Assembly (NCBI GenBank): GCA_026874595.1
Contig: CM049320.1
Coordinates: 47,072,714 to 47,136,713 of the forward strand
Direction: 5' to 3'
Source: Sipunculus nudus
Taxonomy: Eukaryota; Annelida; Sipuncula; Golfingiida; Sipunculidae
DNA length: 64,000 nt
The notes under the pieces were generated by a model. That model saw only the letters and a list, made by a program, of their open reading frames with translations. It was not told where the DNA came from and did no database searches. A program made the position numbers and the translations under genes. Shown here piece after piece: positions 11,211-22,953 of this stretch; position 1 is the first letter of the stretch; the number at the start of each line of letters is the position of its first letter.

Positions 11211-12430
11211 AGACCAACGTGTTGTTATAAGCTATGCCAGCCGCGGTGTACGGAAAGCCGAAAGGAATATGAAAAACTATAGCAGCCGCAAGCTGAAACT
11301 ATTGGCTTTTAAGTAGGCGATCACTGAAAAATTCCGCGATGTACTCCTAGGGTCAGAGCTCACTGTATACACGGACAACAACCCACTATGCTACCTACAG
11401 TCTACAACCAAGCTGAACGCCATCGAGATGCGGTGGGTTGCCGAACTAGCTTCCTTCACTTTTACTGGAAATACAGGCCAGGGAAGAACAACACTGTTCC
11501 TGATGCCCTAAGCCGAAAAGAGAGGCATGGAAAGGAGCCCTTCAGCGTAAGATTCGAAACCATCTCCGCTGACTCTGTTTGCGACTGTCTTGGGTCAAAG
11601 GTACTGATGACAGACTTACCTGTAGAATTAGGGTCCGCAATGAGAGAAAACCTGTCGCCTCGCTGGCTGCAAGAGGTACACACTCGTTCAATTGAGACCG
11701 TATCCCAAGTAACCAGTACCTGGAAAGAAGACTTATCTGCATTTCAACATGTAGGCCCCGCTTTGTGGCAATATAGATATGGCAATGGTGGGGAGGTCAG
11801 CCTGTGCCAACAAAGCAAGCGCTGAGACAAGAATCTAGGGAGACACGCGTAATTCTGAGGGACTGGGATTGCTTTTGCGAGCGAGGAGGAGTATTGTGTG
11901 GCACAGTTCATGAGAAAGGGAAAGAGGTACACCAGGTGCTTCAGGATTACTAGAATCCTGAGCCCCACCAAGTTTTCGCGGGATGGGATCCAGAAGGTGC
12001 AGTCTACACTGTGGCCCGCATCAGCAACCTGCAGTCAAAGCGAAATTAGCTGCTGGACTCCAGGAAGCTCGTAAATGATATTCATGGTGGACAGGAATCA
12101 GAGGATGATAACGATACTGTCGAAAGAGAAGAATCTCAGTCCGATTACGTATTTGTTGGTCAGCTCAGCCCCCCAGATCCGTCCCAAGGGGAAACGCACG
12201 ACCGATCTGAAGAGTCTCCATGTGTTTCAGAAGGGCCCGCAAGCGAAATAGAAGGGTCAGGTCCTGAGTCGGAGACTGAGTTACAGTCAAATAAATCTAC
12301 ATGAAGCGAGAGTCAAGTAGACGTCCGGAGGACTAAGCGGAAGACCACAGGTCAACATTCCAACATGCATCACTCGCCTGTGCCAGCGATCCAACGAGGA
12401 GTATCGCTTCTAGACGTCAAGAGACTGTGA
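11211..12430 (+). pseudogene. RNase H end, remnant integrase N-terminus and pol tail; integrase core missing
   Basis: RNase H continues with SYASRGVRKAERNMKNYSSR and KLKLLAF (about 11235-11310), where the family usually has a catalytic Glu (KLELLA) but Lys is read here, then TDNNPL and YRPGKNNTVPDALSRK. After about 11940 the sequence jumps to PEPHQVF, WDPEGAVYTVARI and RRTKRKTTGQHSNMHH, which resemble the extreme C-terminal tail of gypsy pol. The HHCC zinc finger and D,D-35-E catalytic core that should lie between are absent, so a deletion of several hundred codons is inferred near 11940-11960. Confidence 0.7.
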
Positions 12431-12612
12431 GAAAGATGAAGAGATGTGCTAAGTTATATATACTGGCTAGCATAGGTCAAACACAACTGCTGTTAGCCAA
12501 GATTATAGCAGTTGGATAGTCTCATTACCCAATGTTATGTGGTCATTTCTTGTGAAATTATGTGCTTATGATTAATTTGTTAATGTAGGGATTGTGTACA
12601 ATCTATATGGTT

Positions 12613-12624
12613 AATGGGGGAGAA
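12613..12624 (+). promoter_or_regulatory. Polypurine tract
   Basis: AATGGGGGAGAA lies immediately before the TG of the candidate LTR, the expected place for the plus-strand primer of an LTR retrotransposon. Confidence 0.6.
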
Positions 12625-12894
12625 TGTGACACGGGGTATGTCACCAGATATATCTTGCAATGTTAGTCTGTCAAATGCTGCCCCCTACTGGTTGTGTAGC
12701 ATACTAAAGTGCTTCAGAGAAAGGAAACGTAACCGAGACTGGTTGTCGTGAAGGGGTAAGCGAGTGGGAAGGCGGACAATTTGAACATGAATGGCCGTAA
12801 TCCATTTGTTAATCTGTAATATTGCATGGTCTAAGAGCCATCGGCAGCAGGAGAGGCTTTTATCGATGTGAACTTTCGTTGGGGGATTGTTACA
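12625..12894 (+). repeat. Candidate 3' LTR of the gypsy-like element
   Basis: Starts TGTGACACGGGG directly after the polypurine tract and could end at TGTTACA (12888-12894); the 3' border is uncertain, and a second TGTTACACC lies at 12908. No partner LTR was seen upstream. It contains a full match to the CTCF consensus on the minus strand at 12677-12691. Confidence 0.5.
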
Positions 12895-13039
12895 CCAGAT
12901 CTGTTACACCGGACCTGCATCGATCAGTTGGATGAGCGAAGGCAGAGGGCGCCACCTTCTTAGTTTTTTTAATTTTATTTTTATCTGCCTTGTGAAAGGT
13001 TTTCGCTTTGTGTCAAGTTTCTGTACACCGGTCTCTCTA

Positions 13040-13074
13040 CTTATATTATATATATATATATATATATATACTAG

Positions 13075-13140
<66 letters not shown>
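13040..13140. repeat. (AT)n microsatellite
   Basis: About 90 bases of alternating TA with one interruption (ACTAGTATATATATAC). Confidence 0.95.
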
Positions 13141-13230
13141 GTATTTGACGTAATATGCCCCGGGCGCTCTCAAAATTGAATTTTTTTTTCTAATATTTTT
13201 TATACCCTATTAACCCCCCCCCCCCCCCAA
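13138..13230. repeat. Short repeat CCGTATTTGACGTAATA with poly-C, inverted partner at 23588-23640
   Basis: CCGTATTTGACGTAATA followed by a C-run (about 13215-13228) is the reverse complement of the arrangement at 23560-23640 (poly-G, then TATTACGTCAAACACGG). TGACGTAA resembles a CREB/ATF half-consensus. The family looks like a small dispersed repeat; no coding content. Confidence 0.55.
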
Positions 13231-14589
13231 ACACACACACATCTGCCATCATCAGAGTGCGTTACGATCCTAAAGAACTGCAGCTTGTGAACGCGTGTTT
13301 GACTTCACAGCACATTAAGGGCAATTCAGAAAACAAACAACGATCTTTAGAGGTGGTTGTGTGTAGTTTTTTTTTTTTAAATAATAGCTTATACAAGTGA
13401 TAACGATATGCAGACCATTTTAGTGTGTTGTATGCGATTGTAAGGAATGTATGAATGATTGCAGTTTTGGATTTATCTTTGCAGGTGAAGAAGAAAAATA
13501 AGGATGGTAATAAATGAACTCTTTAGTAAAGGTTACCGCCTAATAAGGTGGTAGAATATGAAATATAAAATGTCATATAAAGATATGTAAAACAGTATTT
13601 ATTTGAAGGATGAATAAATGTGATAACGGACGTCGGTACCCCGATTATGGCCGTCGCCTTGCGCAAATATCTTTGACAGATGAGCCCAAATATGACATGG
13701 GTTATTTTTTTGTCCTTCATTGTGCATGATTTTACAAGCAAACGTTAAAAAAGTACTGGTCCTTAGACTCAAGCATATTATATTGACTTCTCTAACATTT
13801 TATAAAAAATAACAATTGACATTACTGCCGGCATACAACCGCCGATGTCTGATGGTATTGTATACACGCAAGTAATTTGTCAAACGTTAAACGTTCAACG
13901 TGTCTGGATCCTTTGCTCATTGTTCGTTTTTATTTCTAAATCAGGTTCCATTTAAAATTGAATACACAAAAGTCGTATTGAAATCCATTGCCGTGCATAT
14001 TGCTTTTAGTGGCCCGATTAACCTCTGACCCTTGACCTCGTTTTGTTTTGGAATAAGCATCCCAAAATCTGGGTTGCCGTGAAAACCATAGTCTCTTACA
14101 CAGATACACGGTGGCGCTCCGCAGCCTGTGGAAGAGACCATAAAAACCAAAGCCGAAGGTCTCTTCCGGGGTCGATTCGACAGGTTTCATGCGCCTGTTG
14201 TTATAATTAGATCACGTTGACGTTTACCGCTCTCGAAACAAGGAAGAAACGTTGTTTCCAATCGTTTTGAATGACGGTGATTAACACCTATGGCGATACA
14301 TAAAATTACTTGTAAATGAATCATTCGCATAAAGCGCGAACGTACGATACAAAGGTGTCAGAATTCCTTATTTATGATTCTTGCAGCGATAGCAGTCTGT
14401 GCAGGCGGGATAAGTTGCATTGTTATGTCATATGTACCAGTGTATTATACAACTGTCACATTAAACTGCAACGATAAATTAAAAGACCGTGCAACCAAAA
14501 AAATTGAATTGTTTATATTTTTATATTTTTTTTATTTGATATATGTCGGGCATTATACTAGACGAAGCACACGCACTTCAGCTTAAAAG
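13231..14589. other. No gene recognised between the gypsy-like element and the LINE
   Basis: Moderately AT-rich. The open frames (for example on the minus strand at 13936-14190) have no recognisable motif and I do not call them. The last few hundred bases may be the 5' UTR of the LINE at 14590. Confidence 0.5.
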
Positions 14590-15193
14590 ATGGATCTTTC
14601 AAAGTATGTACTTTTAATCTGTATGATTATCGCCTTTCTTGTGTTTACTGGAACTGGAATGCCGCTTATGGGCGACAGTGGAGTACATATTCGTTATTCA
14701 GCTAGTGACCTTCATCAACTTCACAACAAACTCTCACATTCTGACATTAATTTTGATATAGGTATACTTCCGGAAGAATGCAAAAAGATTAGAAGAAGAC
14801 CACGTGGTAGGAGGGGTGGAGTAAGAGTCAGGTTAAGGTGAAGATGCAGTACTAAACCGTTTGTGCCCACAATAACTTTTGGTAACGTCCGTTCACTCAA
14901 CTCAAAGATTGACGAACTCCGTCCAAACTGCCGACTTCTTTATCAACATCGAGAGGCTTGTTGCATTGTATTAATAGAATCATGGCTGAACCAAAACATA
15001 TCTGACACAATCATGAACATTCCTAATTTTACCTTATTAAGGCAAGACAGAACCCAGGACTCTAATCAAACAAGAGGCGTTGGTTTAGCTCTTTATATTT
15101 ATAACAGATGGTGTCAGAATATAACCGTCAAATCAAGTATATGTTCACCAGACCTTGAAGCCTTATCAGTGAGCCTACGTCCTACATACCTAC
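14590..15193 (+). pseudogene. LINE endonuclease (APE type), 5' part, CR1/L2-like
   Basis: The frame from 14590 has a basic stretch (RRRPRGRRGGVRVRLR), an in-frame TGA at 14839-14841, then continues in the same frame with FGNVRSLNSKIDEL and LIESWLN (about 14878-14995). These are the N-terminal Asn and catalytic Glu blocks of the apurinic endonuclease of APE-type LINEs. GVGLALYI follows. The domain is cut after RPTYL by the LTR element at 15194. The endonuclease nicks target DNA to prime reverse transcription. Clade assignment (CR1/L2/Rex1-like) is from motif style only. Confidence 0.8.
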
Positions 15194-15762
15194 TGTTACA
15201 CGAATGCCCTACTCCTGGTATTACCGGGGGAACACCCTATGACATCATGGCTACCAGGGGAGATTCCCTTGGTATTAATACCACCAGATTCAGATCTCTG
15301 GGGTTGACCACAGAGCTGGCGACGCAGGGCTGGAATGACTGTACCAGCTTAGCTCTCTCTCTTAAGCCCTGGAGCACCGAACACTGCAGATGTGCCAGTG
15401 TCTGTCCCACCTGGCTCTGAGCCTCTCTGGTCCATCTTAGCTTCTACCTTGCAGAAGCTGAGATTATAGGGATCAGGGAAACATGGACAGCCACATTCTG
15501 GTTCGTATAGATACATATATGTTATGTAATGTCAGTCAGGGCATGTATCTCTTTTTAATTTATATAGTTCTTTCTGAATAAATTCTTGTGGTCACTCATT
15601 GACTTTTATCTGCCTTGGTCCATATTGTCTGTTGGATGCATGGAGGAGGATTTGTAAATTCAGCCACGCTACCCAAACTAATTTATTATCAAAAGCCTTC
15701 CTGTAATACTGTTTTATCAGATTCTGTATCAGAATTAGGGGCGGGGCCCATTTTTAATTACA
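15194..15762 (+). repeat. 5' LTR
   Basis: About 569 bp, TGTTACACG...TTAATTACA. Alignable along its length with 17815-18397, with many substitutions and small indels, so the insertion is not recent. It includes a polyadenylation-like GAATAAATTC at about 15574. Confidence 0.9.
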
Positions 15763-15763
15763 T

Positions 15764-15778
15764 TGGCGGCAGCGGTCT
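15764..15778 (+). promoter_or_regulatory. Primer-binding-site-like sequence
   Basis: TGGCGGCAGCGGTC begins one or two bases after the 5' LTR, the expected position and TGG start for a tRNA primer site. Which tRNA is used cannot be told here. Confidence 0.6.
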
Positions 15779-17089
15779 TTCGGTCCACGCCTTCATTCTT
15801 TTATCTTAGCTTTTATGTCGGTTTAGCTTAAATGAGTTGCTGAGTGTAATATATTCTTGTTGCACTGTTGACAGTTAAAACTGTATAAAACAGCTATTCT
15901 TAGGATTTACTTAAAGTATCTTCCCTAACAGGCTAGTCTGCTCCCATGCTTTTTTCTTAAGGCCACACCAGTCAAGCTTTCTGAGCACAGATCAGACTTG
16001 ATTGGCCACCTTGCTGTGCATGTTTCACTTATAGTAATTTAAAGTTAAGGATCACTTTTGCATCTATTTAAACTTCATACAATTCTGTTTGTGGTTTCAC
16101 ATTTTCTGTGATTCATTTTGGCCCCACCCATTTTCACCAGGTGTAAAATTTTTGTTTTTGTTCCTTCAACCATGCATGAATTTCCTTGCTTGGCCTTATT
16201 TTCATCAGTTACTTGTTGCTGTCTTCCAGTAGCTTGTCTCCAGGGATCTAGTTTCATCTCCTGGTGATGCAGCCACAGGCTCCGTCCACACGGGGTCATA
16301 AGGCCATTGGTTTCTGGTGTCCCTGGCTACATTCTCTGCTTAGTTCAACCCCTTGACATTTTCTCTCCTGATTACTGAGACACTTCACAGTAATTTAGTC
16401 TTGCTGGTCTGTGGCATGTCCTTTTGTGACACTTTACCCGGGGGGTACCCTTGGTTAGGTCAGCTCTAGGGAGAGCTGTATTTTCAAAGGGAGGGGGTTA
16501 TTGCCATAGACTTTGCAGATCACATCGTCACATGGCTTTGGAGTGTTTCCCACCTAATTATGGAGCAGGAATGCTGCTGAGTTGGGGTATTTGAGGACAG
16601 ACAAGCACGCTGTCCCTGTGACCTCTCCCCCTAGTCCAGAACTGGACTGTTCGGGACCTATTTATAATCTGATGTCTATGTTGCCCCTTCACAGTCCAGC
16701 ACCAAAATGTCACTTCCCGGGAGTCCGGTGGCTCCTATTACAGGCTAACACGTGACGAAATACTGACTAAGTTATAATTTACCTCTCCCTATCGAATTCA
16801 TAGTGGAACTAATTAGAAATGTACTCACTAGTCGCATCAGTTACAGATATTTTGTTTTTAGAATTTTGATTATATCTTTATATGTATGTGTGTGTGCATA
16901 TAGATTTAGGAGCAGGGCTGCGCGCATCGGTCTGTACAGGGCATGACGGATTTAAACCCCTCGCAGGCTTGGTGCGGCGGCGCCTAAAAATATTTAAATT
17001 AAGGGTTGCTGTTTGTATCGGTCTGTACTGAGGGCATGAAAAAAATATAACCCCTCCCAGTGCCGATACAGCAGTAACTCGTATGTGAA

Positions 17090-17149
<60 letters not shown>

Positions 17150-17800
17150 TATATTTCTATTTTATGTTCTTATCAGGAATAAATATGTACATGATAAGAT
17201 CCTTAACTATGTGCTGTAGACTTGTATTAGTATTAGCGGTAATCTGATGGTAAACCATAAGTCCGGTATACGTGACTCTGTGTCCCGAGTCCGAGTCTGC
17301 CAGTGACCCGGGAAATTTATTATCCATCAGATTAAATTTCCTGTTTTATTCTCTGGGTGTTACCCCATCATTTTTATATTACCAGCTAATTTAAGTATGT
17401 TTATCCTTGTATAGGATAATGTAAACCTTTGTAGTTTCTGTTGTGTCTGAGTATTTTAACTTTATTAGATTTATCGTCCGTGTGGTGAAGTTATATTGAT
17501 ATTAGGCTGACCTTAATCCTCTTATTGGTTGTATATGTGACCATTGTATTTTTATAAAATGGTAACTCATGCATGCCTTATGATTAAACTTGTTTCTGTA
17601 TTTTGTATTACCGCCACTGAATACATGTATTTATTGTAGATATTGGCGCTTTACAAATATAGGTATTAAATAAATAATGATATTTTTAATATGTTTAACT
17701 GAGCCATGGGTTGATGGCCTGTTGGCCCGGTAAAGGCTAGATACGGTTCAAATTTTAATAACGGTTGTTAATAAGGTACGCTTGCGAGGACGCATCGCTT
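15779..17800. other. Internal region of the LTR element, non-coding
   Basis: No retroviral protein motif in any frame. It contains an (AT)n tract at 17095-17146 preceded by a short internal duplication (GGTCTGTAC, GGGCATGA, AACCCCTC at 16928-16965 and again at 17018-17056). Confidence 0.7.
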
Positions 17801-17814
17801 TAGGGTGGGGATAG
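17801..17814 (+). promoter_or_regulatory. Polypurine tract before the 3' LTR
   Basis: TAGGGTGGGGATAG precedes the TG of the 3' LTR. Confidence 0.65.
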
Positions 17815-18397
17815 TGTTACACGAATGCCCTACCCCTTGTATTACCGGGGGAACACCCTATGACATGTTGGCTAGTAGGGGAGATTCCCTTGGTATTAAT
17901 GCCACCAGATGCAAATCTCTGGGGTTGACCAATCACCACAGAGCTGACGACGCAGGGCTTGAATGACTGATACATGACCCATGTACCAGCCTAGCTCTCT
18001 CTCTTATGCCCAGGACTCATAAACACTGCAGATGTGCGGGTGTCTTTCCACCAGGCTCTGAGCCTTCTTGGTCCATCTTAGCTTCTGCCTTGCAGAAGCT
18101 GAGAATATAGGGACCAGGAAAAACCTGGACAACCAGATTCTGGTTCGTATTTATATATATAATTGTTATATAATATCAGTCGGGGCGTGATTCCTGTGTA
18201 CCGGTAATCATGTAGTTTCTTCGTAATAAATTTTTGTGGCCACTAATTTACTTTTATCTGCCTTAGTCTATATTGTCTGTTGTATGCATGGAGGAGTATT
18301 TGTAATTCAGCCATGCTACCAAAACTAACTAATTACAAAAACCCAAACCCTGCAATACTGTTTATCAGAATTAAGAGTGGGGCCCATTTTAGTTTCA
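17815..18397 (+). repeat. 3' LTR
   Basis: About 583 bp, TGTTACACGAATGCCC...AGTTTCA, direct repeat of 15194-15762. Confidence 0.9.
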
Positions 18398-19153
18398 CTA
18401 CCTAGAGAGTTTACCAATGTATCTGTCACAGTCGTTTACATTCCCCCAGTGCTGATAAAGACAAAGAAGATACTGGATATTGTTGCCCAACTAGAAGAAA
18501 AGAAATCACAAGCTCTGCATATTGAACTCGGAGATATGAACCACTGTGATCTTGATCAACATCTACCAAAATACACGCAGTATGTGAACTGTAACACAAG
18601 AGGTCACCAGAAACTGGACTTATTTTATTGTAATATTAAATCTGCTTATAAATGTGTTCAAGGTCCTCCACTGAAAAAATAGCGACCATAATATGATCTA
18701 TATGCAACCTAAATGCTGAAATCACGTGAAATTGATATTAAAGTGAACTCAAAGGAAGCCTATGAGACCCTACAAACATGTTTTGATCTAACAGACTGGC
18801 AAATGTTCATTGACACCTCATATGATTTAGATGAACTTACTGAAACTGTGTCTAGTTATATATCATTTTGTGAATACATGCTGGTACCCACTAAAACCAT
18901 TAAGATTTACCCTAATAATAATCCTTGGATCAATAGTGATCTAAGGAAACTTATCGTATGTAAGCACCAAGCCTTCACAAGCAATTCAGATAACAGATAT
19001 GACTTACAAAAAGAAACTGATTCTGCCATTGAGAAAGCCAAACAACAACATAAAAAGAAAGTAGAAAAACTGGTCCATAGCCAGCAATCAAAAGATGCTT
19101 GGAAGGGTCTTCAGGAATTAACTGGTATAACTAAAAGCATGAAAGAACGCTGA
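18398..19153 (+). pseudogene. LINE endonuclease 3' part and linker
   Basis: Resumes the frame cut at 15193: PREFTNVSVTVVYIPP (about 18402-18450), then LGDMNHCD in the place of the family's GDFN-like block, and LDLFYCNI. The usual final SDH-type block is degraded (a stop after LKK, 18679-18681). The linker follows at 18713-19153 with NPWINSDLRKLI and KQQHKKKVEKL, typical of the region between endonuclease and RT in CR1/L2-type LINEs. A stop at 19151 ends the frame. Confidence 0.8.
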
Positions 19154-20562
19154 CTGCCTGCTGAAAATGGCTATGCTGACAAATTAAATACATTCTATGC
19201 ACGTTTTGATTGTGTGAAGTGAAGTGTGAAGTGACTTCTCAAAAGATAAAGATGACATTCTGAGCAGTCTGAGAGCAAATTTAGAATCATGCGAAGATGG
19301 CATCCTTACTGATCTAACTGAGGTAAACAAAGTGTTAAGTAAGATCAATGTAAAGAAAGCCTGTGGACCCGACAAAATCAGTGGCAGATTGACTAAAACC
19401 TGTAGAAATAGTTTGTCCTTCATCATACATAACATTTTTCAATTGTCTCTCTCCTTATGTAAATCTTTGGAGCGAATAGTTCTTAACAAATTACTTCTAA
19501 TTGTTTAACCAACGCTTGATCAACATCAGTTTGCATATTCATCCAACAGGTGCACAAGTGACGCAATTGCCACATTAACTCGTTATATTTATCAACACTT
19601 AGACAGGGACCCCAGGATTATGCCAGATCACTTTTCATTGATTATTCTTCAGCCTTCAATACAATACAGCCACACATTATGATCAATCAGCTCTGTAGGT
19701 ATAACATTCCTCCTTCCTACTGTCTATGGATTCTAGATTTTCTCTCGGATAGAAGACAACATGTTAGAACAAGCAAAGAAACTTCTTCAGATATAATCAT
19801 AAATACCGGTGCTCCGCAAGGCTGTGTTCTGTCAGCAGTCCTTTTTATACTTTTTACAAATAATTTGTCTGTAAGCCTTTCAGATTGTAAAATTATCAAA
19901 TATGCAGACGACACCGTCATTCTAGGCCTGATACACAAGAATGATGAATCGCTCTACAGGAAAACCATTCAATATGTGACTGGTTGGTGTGAGGAACACT
20001 ATACCTTCAATTAAATGTAAAGAAGACTAAAGAAGTAGTCTTTGATTTCAGGAGATCAAACTCTGTAATTACCCCAGTTGCTATCAAAAATGAAGATGTA
20101 GATATTGTAGAAAATTATAAATACTTAGGATGTATTATTGACAGAAATCTGAATTGGAAAGAACATGTGTTGAATCAATCCAAGAAAGCAAACAAAAATT
20201 GTTACCTTTATTATCTAAGAAAGCTTAATATTGACAAAACCATAATTACCATATTTTATAATTCAGTAATTTCCAGTGTCCTAACTTATTCACTGGAGTG
20301 CTGGTTTACAAATATATCTGATAAGCTAAAGAAACGGTTTAATAATACCAGGAAGAGAAGTTGTAGAATAACTAGTACTTCTCTTGCCACACACCCGGAA
20401 ATCTGTGAAACCAAAACAATGGCTTGCATATCAAAGGTCATGAATGACACAACACATCCCCTACATTCAGAGTTCCGTTTTTTACCTTCAGGTAAACGCC
20501 TAGATACAATATTCTGCAGAACAACTCGTTTTAAAAAAATCTCTCGTGCCATACAGTATTAA
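19154..20562 (+). pseudogene. LINE reverse transcriptase and C-terminal region
   Basis: RT fingers: VNKVLSKINVKKACGPDKIS (19323-19383). Frameshifts follow, then palm blocks RYNIPPSYCLWILDFLSDR, TGAPQGCVLSAVLFILFTN and KYADDTVILG (about 19695-19930; the catalytic A-D-D is intact). The thumb continues as VFDFRRS, YKYLGCIIDRNLNWKEH (20038-20165), then TYSLECWF and LPSGKR. Frame breaks near 20010, 20160 and elsewhere show it is dead. This is the same element as 14590-15193. Confidence 0.85.
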
Positions 20563-20812
20563 ACTTTTTAACTCGCAACCCTCTTATATATTTAATGTTT
20601 TGAATTATATGTTTTACCAGCAGAATTATCTGTTTTATCATTTTTACATGCATACTCAATATGTTATGTGTTTTTTTAAGTAATTTTATGTATAATTTTT
20701 ATGTATCTGTCTATTTACTTATTTATTTTTATGTTATGAATTGCAAGACAACGACAAATTCCTTGAACTGAAGGCTAATAAATGTTATGTTATGTTATCT
20801 TATCTTAACCCG
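20563..20812 (+). other. LINE 3' UTR and simple-repeat tail
   Basis: AT-rich 3' UTR ending GACAACGACAAATTCC..GAAGGCTAATAAA, then (ATGTT)n at about 20784-20808. Short tandem tails instead of long poly-A are usual for CR1/L2-like elements. This fixes the element's 3' end and supports the clade guess. Confidence 0.7.
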
Positions 20813-21204
20813 TTATTTACTGATTATTTTTCAAATGGTCAATAGGGGCATTATTTTAGCTATATTAGTTTCACGGCACCTACATTGACAAACGCGGCAT
20901 AGAGTTTGAAAGACGTCTTATTTATAACGATAATTTAAGAGAAAACAAATTAATTATGAGAAATAACTAAGGCCAAAAAAGTAAAAGGTGTGGTTCTCAA
21001 GCACCGCCCGCGTCAGTTTAAATTCCAGCATCAAACATTTTTATTTTGATTTTCAATAAAAACTTACCAGTTTTGAGCTGCAGCCGCTCGGACATTTTTT
21101 TTTCAAGAAGATAAAATCATACAATTTCCTTTGTTTTGTAGTGCATTTACTTGTTTAGCAAAATATATAATTTATTATCATGTTTTTCCCTTATCATTTG
21201 ATAT

Positions 21205-22917
21205 TTGTATCAGAACAGAACAAGTGTTTTATTCAAGAAAAAGGCCTCAGGCCCTACCAGAATAATAGATCAACAGATATGAAGGAACGTCAGATAATTA
21301 AATAAGTATAGAAATAATAAATAAATGATTCCAAAACTTTAAATAACAAGCTTCTTAAATATATCTTATAAAATAGTGAGCATATATATGAATTTCTGTT
21401 AAATCGTACATGATTATTATGATGTGGCATTATACACCAAAAACATTGATCTTTTCTTGAAAGCACGAAAAATGTAGGCTGCTAATTGAACTATATGAAA
21501 CATTTCATCCATATTAAGCAATTTTCTAAAATTATATTTATTAGGTTCATGGTATGTTTTGGGCAAATATTTATTACTCAAATCCGTGTATATAGGACAT
21601 TCTAGCAAAAAATGTGCTTCATCTTCAAAATATATTAAAACCTTTCTTATAACAATATTCACAGATCCTCTCTTCTCAGTTGATACCCAATTGACGGCCA
21701 ACTTCTAAAGCTAAATTATGACTGGAACATCTAAATCTGGCCAATGCATTTCTGTAACCTTTGTTTGTAACACATATTAAATATTTTTTCAAGTGTAAGC
21801 ATAGATTTGAAAACTCCATAAGCATATAATTTACTACTAATATTTATATCATTATGCCATTCTTGTACTGCCATATCTTTTAGTCGTTGTTTAATACACA
21901 TGAGAAAACTATTAGAATCTCCAACATGTTGTGCCATCCACACATAACCAAATCCAGTGTGAAATAACAAGGATCTCATATGGGTAGCCCATGTTGTTTT
22001 CCCTTATAATCTAACTTAACCAACATATTATAAATGTGTTTGGGATACCTACTTTCATCCATTTGAAGAAGTCTAAGCCAATATTTCAAACAGCGCAAAC
22101 AGAATATTTTATAAATAAAGGAAGACGCCCACAGTCTCCTAGTACTGCTGCATTTACAGTGCTACTATTTACTTTTAAAATATATTTACAGAATTTATAT
22201 TGAACTCTTTCGATCAACTCAACTCTACTAAAGCCCCAAAGCTCACTTCCATATAAAATAATTGGTACAACCATAATATCGAAAAGCTTAAAAAGCTGAT
22301 TGATATTTAGATGCTGGTATTTATAATTAATTTTTTTTTATCATACATACTACTTTATTTGCTTGTATTACTTGTTGCTTTTGTGTTTTTGTCCAAGAAA
22401 GTTTATTAGTAAAGGTGATTCCAAGGTATTTGCAGTAAGATACAACATCTAGTTTCTTACCTTCAAAAAGCCATTTTTCAGATTTTCGTAAAATACCTCC
22501 ACGACGACAAACCATAACTTTAGTTTTATTTTAATTTACTTTCATACCATAATTGCGGCAAAAATTGGCTATATGATCTATTTGTCTCTGAAATCTTCCC
22601 GGTGTATCTGAAAAATTTACTATATCATCTGCAAACATAAGAGTAACTAAGTTTGGAAGGTGTTCATTAATATAAATTCCCTGACAACCAGAACTATTCA
22701 GTGTCAAATAAAACTCATTTATAAATATAGAAAATAATAATGGACTTACCATACATCCTTGTCTCGTCTCTAAAGTGCAAAAAAAATATCCTGTAGTTCC
22801 ATTATCTGTAAGAATACATGATTGCATTTTGGAGTACATTGACCTTATGACTTTTAAAATTCTTTCATTAATACCCTGTTTTAATAAAACATACCATATT
22901 TGTATCGAAACATAGCA

Positions 22918-22918
<1 letters not shown>
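21205..22918 (-). pseudogene. Second LINE, minus strand: RT and C-terminal Cys-rich domain, 5'-truncated
   Basis: Read on the minus strand: RSMYSKMQSCILTDNG, TRQGCMVSPLLFSIFINEF and LMFADDIVNF (catalytic FADD, about 22620-22640), then YCKYLGITFTNKLSWT, PIILYGSELWG and, near 21590-21630, DEAHFLLECP, the Cys-rich knuckle that ends many LINE proteins (R1/Nimb-like style). Stops and frameshifts interrupt it at 22516-22530, 22275-22326, about 22000 and 21710. The 3' UTR runs to about 21205. It starts mid-protein, so it is 5'-truncated, where it meets an A30 run. It is unrelated to the LINE at 14590-20812. Confidence 0.8.

Positions 22919-22951
<33 letters not shown>
22919..22951. repeat. A-run of about 32 bases
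   Basis: Homopolymer directly at the truncated 5' end of the minus-strand LINE. It may be the poly-A of a plus-strand insertion that ended here, or a simple-sequence junction. Confidence 0.9.

Positions 22952-22953
<2 letters not shown>

Larger units (their letters stand above)
15194..18397 (+). mobile_element. Complete non-autonomous LTR retrotransposon inserted in the LINE
   Basis: The two LTRs are direct repeats that start TGTTACACGAATGCCC and end in CA. The element is flanked by the 4-bp target duplication CTAC (15190-15193 and 18398-18401). Removing it restores the LINE endonuclease frame across the junction. The internal region (15763-17814) has a primer-site-like start and a purine tract before the 3' LTR, but no gag, protease, RT or integrase motif. 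It must have been moved by another element's proteins (LARD-like class). Confidence 0.9.

Noticed and set aside
12887-13173. Open frames on both strands across the AT tract
   Set aside because: They translate to Ile-Tyr repeats from (AT)n; simple sequence, not genes. The same applies at 16878-17150, 27777-27986, 29506-29706, 59772-59978 and 60149-60370.
13936-14190. 84-codon minus-strand frame
   Set aside because: No motif, start context or splice evidence; likely chance or LINE 5' flank.
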